Assembly (NCBI GenBank): GCA_964511065.1
Contig: CAZEEG010000021.1
Location: 1-60,712, forward strand
DNA length: 60,712 bases
Reading direction: 5' to 3'
DNA from: CALBRZ01 sp964511065
GTDB lineage: Bacteria > Planctomycetota > Planctomycetia > Pirellulales > S012-138
Of this stretch, positions 17,388 through 26,040 are shown piece by piece. Within the stretch, counting starts at the first letter, position 1, and each line of letters starts with the position of its first letter. The notes beneath the pieces are model-generated. The model searched no databases and was not told where the DNA came from. It saw only the letters and a program-made list of their open reading frames with translations. Position numbers and translations under genes: made by a program.

Positions 17388-19768
17388 CTGGCCGGGACGC
17401 GAATTGGCCGCAGCTCCAGTTGCAGGCCGCCGTCGACGAAGCGTGCGATCAATTTGAAACCGCATGGCGGCAGGGCGAGGTGCAGAATCTGGAAGCGTTC
17501 TTGGAACGTTACTCCGCCACGCGTAAGGCCGACGTCATCCGGCACGCAGATGGTTGGAGGTTGCTGTTTCGCGAGTTGCTGGCGGTCGAACTGGAACTGA
17601 GAGAATCGGCCGGTCAACGCCCCGAGCGAGATTGGTATTTGAGGCGGTTTGCGGATTACGCAGACATTGTGGTGGAGTTATTCGCCGGGTGGACGGTGCA
17701 CGATTCCAGCCCGCCGACGGCTGCCGCGCCCAAGTTTGATTTTGCTGATAGCTCGCAGCCAGACGCTGACTTGGCGATTGGTGACTTTACCGACTTGGAG
17801 GCAATTGGCCGCGGCGGCATGGGCCTGGTCTTCAAAGCCTACGAGCCCAAGTTGGACCGAACGGTCGCCATCAAAGTGCTCCGGCGGGAGATCGCCAGTG
17901 ACGCCCGCGCACTGGCTCGGTTTCGGCAAGAGGCTCAACTGGCCGCCAAATTGAATCATCCCCACGTCGTCCCCATTCATCGGTTGGGCACCGACCACGG
18001 TCGCGAATACCTCGTGATGCAATACGTGGAGGGAACGTCGCTCTCCGCAAAGCTCAAGCTGGGCGAGCGGCTGTCAGCGGCCACCGCGGTCAGCATGATG
18101 AAACAGTGCCTGATGGCGCTGCAGGCGGCACATGCCATTGGGATCATTCACCGGGATTTGAAACCAGCTAACCTGCTACAAGAAGCTTCCACCGAAAGAT
18201 TGCTCGTTACGGATTTTGGATTGGCGCGTTGGCGCGATGCTCCCCAGCCGCTGACTTCTGAAGGAACCTTGCTCGGAACGGCAGCGTATATGTCCCCCGA
18301 GCAGTGCTTGCGGTTAGAGATCGACGAACGGAGCGATCTCTATTCCTTGGGGGTGACATTCTATCACCTGTTGTCGGGACGGCTCCCGTTTGCCGGGCCA
18401 GGCACTGCGGAGATGATCGTACAGCATGTGCACGAGAAACCGGTACCGCTGCACCAGTTAGTCAGCGAGATCCCCATTGAATTGAGCGAGCTGATTATGC
18501 GGCTGTTGGAGAAGCGACCCGAGGAGCGCTTTTCCAGTGCCGAAGAGGTCTTGACGAAGTTAGTCTCCGAGATTGAACCCTTAATTTCGAGTAATGCAGT
18601 CGTCAGTCATTCCGGTGCCCTGGCCGTGTCCCTGCCGGCGCCCCGGCCAAGAGCTTCCACCTGGCGTTGGTGGGCCGGTGGAGTCCTTGTGGCAGTGTTG
18701 TTAACGGGAGCCGTATCGTGGCTTCTGCTGCCAGATGCGAAAGCACCTGCGGACACGCCCGCCCGCAAGCCGGTCGCAGCCCCGCTTGCCCCCGATGCGA
18801 TGGCACTGGAGGACTCGCCGCCGTTCGACACCACTGTTCCTTTGGAGACTCCCCGCCGCCCGATCGATACGAGCGCAGACGAGGAAGACGTGCCGTTCGC
18901 CGCCACTGCTCCTTCGGAGGTTCCGCACCGCACGGCTGATACGATGGCCGAGGACGATACGCCGTACGATGACACGCTTCCCGAGATTACAAATTCGTTA
19001 GGAATGGAGTTCATCCGGCTGGAATCGGGATCGTTCTGGATGGGAAGTCCCGCGAAGGCCGAGCATGTTGCCGCCTTGTACGATTTATCCCTTCGTGAGG
19101 CCAATCAAGAGCACCCACGACACCAGGTGAAACTCACGCGCCCCTTCTACTTGGGCAAATACGAAGTCACACAGGGCGAGTTTGAACAAGTGATGGGATA
19201 CAACCCCTCAGCGCATAAGGATGAAGCGTCCGCACGCTTCCCGGTCGAGCACGTTACCTGGGAGGAGGCGCTGGAATTCTGCCGGAAGCTCTCTGAGATG
19301 CCCGCGGAGCGCCGAGCGCATCGAAAGTATACGCTTCCGACGGAAGCCCAGTGGGAGTATGCATGCCGGCAGTCGAACGCAGACGGCGCTTTCTACTTTG
19401 GCGATGATCCCCAGGAGCTGCCCCGGTTTGCATGGTTTAACGCCAACTCGGAGAACCGCCCGCACGCGGTCGGGGAAAAGTTGCCGTCACCGGCCGGGTT
19501 CTACGATTTGCTCGGAAACGTGGCGGAATGGTGTCTGGACCATTATGATCGTGATTACTACCAGAAAAGCAATCGAGTGGATCCGTTGGCCCAAGGCGGG
19601 CTGCATCGAGTGATTCGCGGCGGCTCGTGGAAATCAATCGCTGGAGATTGCCGTGTGTCGGCACGCAAGCATCGCACAACGGCATTCGCCGATCCACTCG
19701 TGGGGTTTCGGCTCGTATTGCTGATCCCAGATTCTGCGGAACCTGAGCAACCCTTGCCAGCGGAATAG
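17384..19768 (+). CDS. Transmembrane Ser/Thr kinase with FGE-like ectodomain
   Basis: 794 residues. An N-terminal helical region (1-130) is followed by a Hanks-type kinase domain at about 133-395 with Gly loop GRGGMG (142-147), Lys164 in VAIK, HRD 256-258, TDFGLA (DFG 277-279) and APE-like MSPE, so it should be active. A single membrane helix lies at about 429-449. A Pro/Thr/Asp-rich linker leads to an FGE-sulfatase (SUMF1/DUF323) domain at about 535-780 with SGSFWMG, PTEAQWEYACR, GLxGNVAEWC and RGGSW. The first Cys of the FGE catalytic pair is Ser (GGSWKS...C), so formylglycine synthesis is unlikely and ligand binding is more likely. It is coupled to the sigma gene by an ATGA overlap, suggesting a signal-to-transcription pathway. 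Confidence 0.92.
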   Translation: MTGRDANWPQLQLQAAVDEACDQFETAWRQGEVQNLEAFLERYSATRKADVIRHADGWRLLFRELLAVELELRESAGQRPERDWYLRRFADYADIVVELFAGWTVHDSSPPTAAAPKFDFADSSQPDADLAIGDFTDLEAIGRGGMGLVFKAYEPKLDRTVAIKVLRREIASDARALARFRQEAQLAAKLNHPHVVPIHRLGTDHGREYLVMQYVEGTSLSAKLKLGERLSAATAVSMMKQCLMALQAAHAIGIIHRDLKPANLLQEASTERLLVTDFGLARWRDAPQPLTSEGTLLGTAAYMSPEQCLRLEIDERSDLYSLGVTFYHLLSGRLPFAGPGTAEMIVQHVHEKPVPLHQLVSEIPIELSELIMRLLEKRPEERFSSAEEVLTKLVSEIEPLISSNAVVSHSGALAVSLPAPRPRASTWRWWAGGVLVAVLLTGAVSWLLLPDAKAPADTPARKPVAAPLAPDAMALEDSPPFDTTVPLETPRRPIDTSADEEDVPFAATAPSEVPHRTADTMAEDDTPYDDTLPEITNSLGMEFIRLESGSFWMGSPAKAEHVAALYDLSLREANQEHPRHQVKLTRPFYLGKYEVTQGEFEQVMGYNPSAHKDEASARFPVEHVTWEEALEFCRKLSEMPAERRAHRKYTLPTEAQWEYACRQSNADGAFYFGDDPQELPRFAWFNANSENRPHAVGEKLPSPAGFYDLLGNVAEWCLDHYDRDYYQKSNRVDPLAQGGLHRVIRGGSWKSIAGDCRVSARKHRTTAFADPLVGFRLVLLIPDSAEPEQPLPAE

Positions 19769-19828
19769 CATCGGCCTGGCAATCATTGGCCGGCTGATCG
19801 CTGCCGCTCTATCGCCAGAGGTGGGGCA

Positions 19829-21823
19829 ATGATGGATCCAGCTGCCGACGTATCGACGTCGTTGTTCGCCAATCGCTATCGGATCGTGGCGAAACTGGGA
19901 ACAGGCGGGAGCAGCGATGTATTTCTGGCGAAGTGCGATGAGCACCCATCGCCAGTCGCGATTAAGGTGCTGGATCGCTTTCTGGCCGGCGATACCACCA
20001 TTGTGGAACGCTTTCGCCGCGAAGCGGCAGCACTCGCCAACCTAAAGCACCCCAACGTGGTTGGCGTGATTAGCTCGGGCCGGGCGGAAGCCGGGCATTT
20101 CATGGTCATGGAGTATCTGGATGGCGAATCGCTGGAGACGCGGCTCCAACGGGTGGGGAACGTTCCGTGGGCCGAGGCGGTTCAGTGGATGCGGCAAGCA
20201 GCACAAGGGCTCTCTGCCATCCACAAAGAAAACGTACTCCATCGGGATCTCAAACCGGCGAATATCCAATTGACGAGCCGGGGGCGGATTGTGTTGATGG
20301 ATTTTGGGCTCGCGCTGACAGAAACCCATCACAGTCGCCTGACGGCCGGGCAGTTCGTGCCGGGGACCGAAGCCTACCTGGCACCGGAGGTGCTGCAAGG
20401 AGATGACGCCAGCGCAGCCTCGGACATCTACTCCCTGGGAGTCGTTTTTTACGAACTCATCACGGGCGAGTTACCGCTCCCGCCGGTGAATCTGCCAGAT
20501 GCTTCAGGGCGCGATCCTTCCTTGAACGTTGGCCGTGATAGCGCGCTTGCAAGTCGGGGCAACCTAACACAAGGCCTGGAAGCAAACGCCCCCGCAGGAC
20601 TCGTTACGATCATCCAGCGGATGCTGGCCGCCTCGCCCCAATCGCGTTACCGCTCTGCCGATGAACTATTGGAGGCCCTGGATTCCCTCTGCATGGCAGA
20701 CGCAGAGACGGTCGAAATTTCACATCCCCCCGGCGGGGAGCCGACCGTAAGGATCGGAGTGCCGAAAGCACGCCATCTCCTGGCCCGCCGATACGCAATC
20801 CTGGCGGTGCTCGGAATGCTCCTCGTCGCCGCATTTGCTATCAGTTCAAGGCCATCGGTGCGGCAGAATCTGGCAGACCGAACCGTTGCCTCCACGGTCG
20901 AGGCGTCGCCCGATTTGCGAACGGAGGTTGCAGATGCTCTGTCGGCTCCGGCAGAGGAACCGGTGCTGGACTTCGATCAAGAGCGCAAACCCGACGTGAT
21001 GGTGGCAGACGCTGCCTGGTTGCAATTGGATCTCACAGAAAGGGATTTCGTCAACAGTGTCGGGATGAAGCTGGTGTGGATCGAGCCGGGAACATTCTGG
21101 ATGGGACACATGGATGTTGCTCCCCTGCGCCACGATTTCATGGAATATGCCCTGCCGGTACACGAGGTTACGATCACCAAAGGCTTTTATATGGGTGCCT
21201 ATGAGGTCACGCGACGTCAATACGAAACGGTGATGGGGTTGCGGTCCGAAGATGAAGCGGATGACGCCTTGGATGAGCAGACAAAACGTCGGGACAACTC
21301 GCCGATAGGCAGTATTAATTGGAGGTTGGCCGCCGAATTCTGTGTCAGGTTGTCCCAGCGCCGCGAAGAAAAGGAACGTGGGGTGTTCTACCGATTGCCA
21401 ACGGAAGCCGAGTGGGAGTATGCCTGCCGGGCCGGGACCGACACGCTGTATTACTGGGGCGATGACGAGGGGTGTATTGGGCAACATGCATGGACCTTAG
21501 ACAATTCCAATCTCCGCCTGCAGCCCGTAGGGCAACTCTTACCAAATCCCTGGGGACTCTACGACATGTATGGCAACGTTTCCGAGTGGTGCCAGGATTG
21601 GTTCACTGCGGATTATTATCAGCATTCGCCCAAGGTTGACCCCCAGGGGCCTCCCGCAGGGCCGCGAAGGTCTTTGAAGGTGATTCGCGGCGGTAACGTC
21701 GCCTATACGGTTTCAACTGGATTCACGCAGTCCGCTACCCGGCTTGGTTTCTACGAAACTGGGTATCGCCATTACATCGGAATGCGGGTCGTTGCGCAAA
21801 AGCGTCCAGAAAAGGACAATTAA
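19829..21823 (+). CDS. Second transmembrane Ser/Thr kinase with FGE-like domain
   Basis: 664 residues with the same design as the upstream kinase but without its N-terminal helical region. Kinase domain about 16-290: GTGGSSD glycine loop, Lys46, HRD 138-140, DFG 158-160 and APE (LAPE). One membrane helix lies at about 321-339. An FGE-like domain follows at about 410-655 with PGTFWMG, PTEAEWEYACRAG, YDMYGNVSEWC and IRGG. Neither Cys of the FGE active pair is at the expected place after RGG, so it is probably a non-catalytic C-type-lectin-like sensor. It starts at ATG 19829 with GAGGTGGGG upstream; a second ATG follows immediately. It sits 60 bases after the first kinase, so co-transcription is likely. 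Confidence 0.92.
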   Translation: MMDPAADVSTSLFANRYRIVAKLGTGGSSDVFLAKCDEHPSPVAIKVLDRFLAGDTTIVERFRREAAALANLKHPNVVGVISSGRAEAGHFMVMEYLDGESLETRLQRVGNVPWAEAVQWMRQAAQGLSAIHKENVLHRDLKPANIQLTSRGRIVLMDFGLALTETHHSRLTAGQFVPGTEAYLAPEVLQGDDASAASDIYSLGVVFYELITGELPLPPVNLPDASGRDPSLNVGRDSALASRGNLTQGLEANAPAGLVTIIQRMLAASPQSRYRSADELLEALDSLCMADAETVEISHPPGGEPTVRIGVPKARHLLARRYAILAVLGMLLVAAFAISSRPSVRQNLADRTVASTVEASPDLRTEVADALSAPAEEPVLDFDQERKPDVMVADAAWLQLDLTERDFVNSVGMKLVWIEPGTFWMGHMDVAPLRHDFMEYALPVHEVTITKGFYMGAYEVTRRQYETVMGLRSEDEADDALDEQTKRRDNSPIGSINWRLAAEFCVRLSQRREEKERGVFYRLPTEAEWEYACRAGTDTLYYWGDDEGCIGQHAWTLDNSNLRLQPVGQLLPNPWGLYDMYGNVSEWCQDWFTADYYQHSPKVDPQGPPAGPRRSLKVIRGGNVAYTVSTGFTQSATRLGFYETGYRHYIGMRVVAQKRPEKDN

Positions 21824-22071
21824 CGCCCCATTGTGGAGTCAAAGTGAAATTTGCGTGACGGCTCCAGGCCCCGTTTTGCCATTATAACCATGTCGCCTCG
21901 CAAATGGCTCGCCAACCACGGGCCAAGTGATGTACATGCTTTCCACCCTGCGGAATCAACCGCATTTCGGCGGATCGGTCTGCCGTAATCATGGTGCTCG
22001 TTGCGGGCGTACCCATAACGTTCGGATATTCTATCTGCTGTTGGTTTCTTTCTTGTAACTGAGGATTTACG

Positions 22072-22602
22072 ATGGCCACGTTGTACCCATCTGCCGACGA
22101 CGTCTACGAAGGTTGGAGCAAGTACGAAAATGGTAACGCGCGTTCCTTCGCTGACAATTTGTACCAGGCGATCAGTGATCCGGACGGTGGCGATGGTGAT
22201 GCGACCCTGATTTACACCAACCACAATGTCTCGACGCCGGTGGCATACCGTTGTTCGATGGGTGGATCGTCGGCATCCTTGGAAACGACCGGGCCAAGGC
22301 TTAAAGTGCAGGCACGCTCCAGCAATAAAGAAACCCCTGCATCGCGTGCTGCTGCCGACGGAGACGTGTCCATTCTGTGCCATTTGACTTTGAACGCCAG
22401 GGTGACACAAACCGTAGATGGCACGGAGCACGAATTGCTCAATCACACCGTTAATCTGGAGGACAAGTGGAAGACTTTCGAGGCTGCGTTGACTCAATCG
22501 CCCTCGGGCACCGACAACATCAAGGTCGAGTTGACCACCAACATTGTGGGCGGCAACTCTCCGCTTCATTGCTGGGTGTCATGGGTCCAGCTGACCACGT
22601 GA
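22072..22602 (+). CDS. Unknown 176-residue beta-sandwich-like protein
   Basis: Unrecognised protein starting at ATG 22072 with TGAGGA eight bases upstream. It has no signal peptide or membrane helix. The N-terminal half reads like jelly-roll proteins of phage tails and appendages: YPSADDVYEGW, then LYQAISDPDGGDGDATLIYT, then VAYRCSMGG. The C-terminal half has alternating strands and ends in CWVSWVQLTT. This resemblance is pattern-based and weak. It is the last gene after the two receptor kinases, 250 bases away, and may have its own promoter in that gap. Composition is AT-richer than the housekeeping genes (31 G/C of 60 bases at 22081-22140). Confidence 0.6.
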   Translation: MATLYPSADDVYEGWSKYENGNARSFADNLYQAISDPDGGDGDATLIYTNHNVSTPVAYRCSMGGSSASLETTGPRLKVQARSSNKETPASRAAADGDVSILCHLTLNARVTQTVDGTEHELLNHTVNLEDKWKTFEAALTQSPSGTDNIKVELTTNIVGGNSPLHCWVSWVQLTT

Positions 22603-23165
22603 CGATTTCAGACCCGCGATCCGTGGAAAGGGCAATTCACAGGCCGGTGCGCTATTGATAGCGGCGCAGCGAATGTCTGCTCACTTTCGTACTGGCCACC
22701 CAAATGTGGCCGCGAGCTTTGTGCGATTCCCTACAGGTTGCAATTGGGCAGCGGCACCGTTCGCCTGACGTTCCGTATTCAATCACAACTGCGCCTAGCG
22801 CTTGGTAGCGACGAATAATTAGCCTGTCGCTACCAAGCGCTGTTTGATTACTGCGTGGCATCGGTGCATATGATCTCGTTTCGATCTGCGATACGTGACG
22901 GCGCTTCTGCCGGGAAACAAAAGCGTTTCAACGCAAGGGCTGATCGAAGATCGAATCGGAGCGGGCCCGCGGCCTCGCCTGCTCTCCAATACTCGGGCCG
23001 TTGTCGTCTCTGGATGCAACATTGACTCCCGCTGGGCGTGCCTTGATACTGGTGCCGTTGCGTGGCCTGCACCGGTTGGCCAATCCTTCGCGCGCCGTTT
23101 GCTGGAGTCGCCCGATGCACTCACACTTCCCGTTGCACCGCTATCAGCCATACTCGTGGCCAGGC
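22603..23165. other. Non-coding stretch with a strong hairpin
   Basis: About 560 bases between the 176-residue gene and the sulfatase start. No open frame here has coding character apart from possible upstream starts of the sulfatase. The main feature is the long perfect inverted repeat at 22797-22841. A smaller 6-bp palindrome with a two-base loop lies at 22650-22663. Confidence 0.5.
22797..22841. repeat. 16-bp perfect inverted repeat (hairpin)
   Basis: Arms AGCGCTTGGTAGCGAC and its exact complement GTCGCTACCAAGCGCT flank a 13-base AT-rich loop. It lies 195 bases after the 176-residue gene. It could act as a terminator (only a weak T-rich stretch follows), a REP-like element, or a boundary left by a mobile element. 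Confidence 0.7.
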
Positions 23166-24599
23166 ATGCGCAGAACAGCCATGATATTCGTGACGGCGTG
23201 CGCTGTGCTCCTGGCGATCGGTCCCTCGAGCGTCCACTCCCAGGAACGGGCGTCCAGGCCGCCGAATATCGTCATCATCTTTGCCGATGACTTGGGGTAC
23301 GGCGACCTGGGCTGTTATGGGAATCCCACCATCGCGACGCCGCACCTGGATCGGCTGGCGGCCGAGGGCATCAAGTTCACCCAGTTCTATTCGGCAGCGT
23401 GTGTCTGCACGCCCAGCCGTGCTGCTTTGCTCACGGGCCGGTTGCCGATTCGCAGTGGTATGACGTCAAGCCGCCGCCGGGTGTTGTTTGCCGATAGCCA
23501 GGGCGGCCTTCCGGACAGCGAAATCACGTTGGCTGAGGCCTTGAAGGAGCGAGGGTATCGAACCGGTTGTATCGGCAAATGGCACTTGGGACACCGGCCG
23601 GAGTTCCTTCCCACGCAGCATGGGTTTGATCATTATTTCGGCATTCCCTATAGCAACGACATGCGGATCGATCCGGAGATGAAGCTGGCGGCCGATGTCA
23701 CCCTGCGCGAAGGTTGGACCGCCGAGCGGATTCGTGCTGAAAAGCCCAAGAATGGCTTGGTCCCGTTGATGCGGGGCGAAGAAGTGATCGAATACCCGGC
23801 CGATCAACGCACGCTGACGCGGCGCTATACGGAAGAAGCAATCCGCTTTATCCGCGACAGCGATCGGCAACAGCCGTTCTTTTTGTACTATGCGCAGACA
23901 TTCCCCCACGTTCCGCTTTATGCCTCGGATGCATTCCGCGGCCGAAGTCGCCGCGGTCTGTACGGCGACGTGGTGGAGGAACTGGATTGGAGCGTCGGCC
24001 AGATCGTTGAGGCACTGCGCGACGATGGCCTGGCAGAGTGCACCCTGCTCGTGTTCACCAGCGACAACGGCCCTTGGCTGATCAAAAATCTCGAAGGCGG
24101 CTCGGCCGGCATGCTGCGCGGTGGCAAGGGCAGCACCTGGGAAGGTGGCATGCGGGAACCGGCCATTGCCTGGTGGCCCGGCACCATTGCCCCCCGGACC
24201 ACGGCTGAACTGGCTTGTACCACGGACCTGTTCGCCACCTGCGTGGCGCTGGCCGGCGGCACATTGCCTACGGATCGGGTGTATGACAGCCACGACCTGC
24301 GGCCGCTACTGCTGGATCCGCAAGGGAAAAGTCCGCGAACTTCAATGTTGTTCTACCGCGACTCGCGGCTGATGGCCGTTCGCGAAGGCGCCTTCAAAAT
24401 GCATTTAGCCACGCAGGCCGGGTACGGCCAGCCTCGCCCCGACGAACCCGAGGTTCCGCTGCTGTTCAACTTGGACCACGATCCAAGTGAGCGGTTCGAT
24501 GTGGGGGCGCACCATCCCGAGGTCATTAAACGGCTGCGGCAACGAATTGCCGAGCACGAGAAGACGCTGAGCCCGGTTGAAAACCAGTTAGAACGTTAG
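23166..24599 (+). CDS. Secreted sulfatase (arylsulfatase family)
   Basis: Sulfatase of the alkaline phosphatase superfamily. The start chosen is ATG 23166, which gives a 477-residue protein with a clear signal peptide (MRRTAMIF, a hydrophobic core, then VHSQE). The frame is open upstream to 23001 but without signal-like sequence. Key motifs are PNIVIIFADDLGYGDLGCYG (metal-binding Asp pair), the formylglycine signature C-T-P-S-R followed by ALLTGR, GKWHLG, and SDNGPW with the later GGKGSTWEGG. It is therefore a Cys-type enzyme that needs FGE maturation. It hydrolyses sulfate esters, probably on algal or animal glycans, in the periplasm or outside. It is closest in layout to GALNS/arylsulfatase A-like enzymes. 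It stands alone, with no sugar hydrolase beside it. Confidence 0.93.
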   Translation: MRRTAMIFVTACAVLLAIGPSSVHSQERASRPPNIVIIFADDLGYGDLGCYGNPTIATPHLDRLAAEGIKFTQFYSAACVCTPSRAALLTGRLPIRSGMTSSRRRVLFADSQGGLPDSEITLAEALKERGYRTGCIGKWHLGHRPEFLPTQHGFDHYFGIPYSNDMRIDPEMKLAADVTLREGWTAERIRAEKPKNGLVPLMRGEEVIEYPADQRTLTRRYTEEAIRFIRDSDRQQPFFLYYAQTFPHVPLYASDAFRGRSRRGLYGDVVEELDWSVGQIVEALRDDGLAECTLLVFTSDNGPWLIKNLEGGSAGMLRGGKGSTWEGGMREPAIAWWPGTIAPRTTAELACTTDLFATCVALAGGTLPTDRVYDSHDLRPLLLDPQGKSPRTSMLFYRDSRLMAVREGAFKMHLATQAGYGQPRPDEPEVPLLFNLDHDPSERFDVGAHHPEVIKRLRQRIAEHEKTLSPVENQLER

Positions 24600-24702
24600 C
24601 GGCGCAGACCGCCACGGATCGCGCACCCATGGCCGGCACGGTACGGCCGCATGGTATCTTTACGGCTTGCCTGGCAGTGCGCTCTGCGAGGGGCGGCGCT
24701 GG

Positions 24703-24924
24703 CTACTCACACTCGGGCCGGCCACATCCTCCCATGCCGCAGGGCGTAAACCGCGGGGCATCGCTCACAGGCAAACTGCCCTTGGCCACGTGCCCGGCCG
24801 GCACGCTTAACAGCCGCGTCAACTGATCGCTTTCGCAATGCGGGCATTGCGGTTGCTCCGAACCGCGAACCAGTAGCTCCAACTGCTGATTGCACTTCTT
24901 GCAAACGTATTCGTACAGCGGCAT
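24703..24924 (-). CDS. FmdB-type zinc ribbon protein
   Basis: 73-residue protein of the FmdB/putative regulatory zinc-ribbon family, started at ATG 24922-24924 (MPLYEYVCKKC) rather than four codons earlier. The N-terminal YEYVCKKC...PQCPHCE gives a CxxC...CxxC zinc site. The C-terminal tail is Gly/Cys-rich (GMGGCGRPECE) and may bind a second metal. Function in the family is unproven. It lies alone between the sulfatase (convergent) and folK (same strand, about 215 bases upstream). Confidence 0.88.
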   Translation of the reverse strand: MPLYEYVCKKCNQQLELLVRGSEQPQCPHCESDQLTRLLSVPAGHVAKGSLPVSDAPRFTPCGMGGCGRPECE

Positions 24925-25140
24925 CTTGCAAATCACCCATCAGGTTCACACGATCTTGCCGGCCCACGCCGGCCCCGGCCTTCTATTCTATCCACGCCTG
25001 GCCGTGGTTTGGCAAGGCCGGCTGTTGGCTTGCGGACGAAACAGTACCTGCCAACGGCCGACGGAGCTCCCGGTGTGGGAGGCTGTGTCTGCACTCGTCG
25101 TTGTTCGTGCCGGCAGATGCGATTCCTCTTTGGGGCAGGT

Positions 25141-25986
25141 TCAGGCCGATGGTCGTTGGACATTCTGCGGCAGCGAGGCCTCAATCGCCGCGACCGCTTG
25201 CTGCACGGCCTGGTCCAGATCGGCCGTGGAAAGGGTCAGCCCTGGTGCCCAGGCTAGAGGAGGGCCATCGAGAACCAATGTCAACCGGGGGATGGCCAGC
25301 GGTCGAAGTGTATCTCCACCGCCCCGATTGACGCATTCCTCCGAAAGTTCGCTGATCCGGAATGTTGGCCGCGTTTGGGGCGCAATTGCAGATGGCTGCG
25401 CGGCGGCAGCAGCTTCTTCGGCCGAACAGGCCCAGAGCGTAACAGGGCTCATCGCGATCAGGCGGTGGATGAAGGCCTGGGAGAGTGTTTGGTCGGCCGC
25501 GGCGACGGCCAGCCAGGGCGGCGACTCATCGAGGTGCCGCAGCAGTTGTCGCAGGCTCCAGCCGAGCCGGGGGTGAATCATCTCGGCCGCGATCGCTACG
25601 GCTGGTTCCAGTGCGAACCGCCGGTACTCCAAGCCTGGGTGGGGTAACGTCAGTTCGGCCTGATGAACCTGGGTACGGTCCCAAAGCAACAGGTCGAGAT
25701 CGAGCGTGCGAGGGCCCCAGCGGACGGCGCGGTCGCGGCCATGCGAGGTTTCGATTTCATGCAGCCGATGCAGCAGTTCCAACGGCGCAAGCGTTGTGTC
25801 CAGCCGAACGGCCCCATTCAGAAATTCGCCCTGCCCGGCGGGGCCACCGATGGGCGTGGTCGCCAGCCAGGAGCTGACCCCCAGTACACGGCATCCGGCC
25901 GTCGCCGCCAGCGCATCGACGGCGGCTGCCAGAATGGCGTGGCGGCCGCCTTGATTGGAACCGAGAGAGATCAGTGCTTCTGGCAT
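25141..25986 (-). CDS. folK: HPPK (folate biosynthesis) with C-terminal extension
   Basis: 6-hydroxymethyl-7,8-dihydropterin pyrophosphokinase. Residues 1-165 carry the family features: SLGSN near the start, FLNGAV, the signature RWGPRTLDLDLL with its metal- and ATP-binding Asp residues, and LPHPGL. The enzyme transfers pyrophosphate from ATP to hydroxymethyl-dihydropterin. At 281 residues it is well over the usual ~160; the extra C-terminal part (about 170-281) contains an Ala-rich stretch and the segment RLTLVLDGPP and is not recognised. folB lies about 2.5 kb away on the same strand, separated by unrelated genes. It starts at ATG 25986. Confidence 0.93.
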   Translation of the reverse strand: MPEALISLGSNQGGRHAILAAAVDALAATAGCRVLGVSSWLATTPIGGPAGQGEFLNGAVRLDTTLAPLELLHRLHEIETSHGRDRAVRWGPRTLDLDLLLWDRTQVHQAELTLPHPGLEYRRFALEPAVAIAAEMIHPRLGWSLRQLLRHLDESPPWLAVAAADQTLSQAFIHRLIAMSPVTLWACSAEEAAAAAQPSAIAPQTRPTFRISELSEECVNRGGGDTLRPLAIPRLTLVLDGPPLAWAPGLTLSTADLDQAVQQAVAAIEASLPQNVQRPSA

Positions 25987-26040
25987 GCGTTATTTTGTGA
26001 ACAGGTAAAAGGGCCGGAGCAGGGTGGCGACAGCAACGGG

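Noticed and set aside
17384..22602. Diversity-generating retroelement using the FGE-like domains as variable proteins
   Set aside because: FGE-like C-type-lectin folds are typical DGR targets, but no reverse transcriptase and no near-identical template repeat was found in the window.
17384..24599. The FGE-like domains mature the downstream sulfatase
   Set aside because: The sulfatase is 1.3 kb away behind a hairpin, and both FGE-like domains lack the active Cys pair, so enzymatic maturation is unlikely. A true FGE is probably encoded elsewhere.
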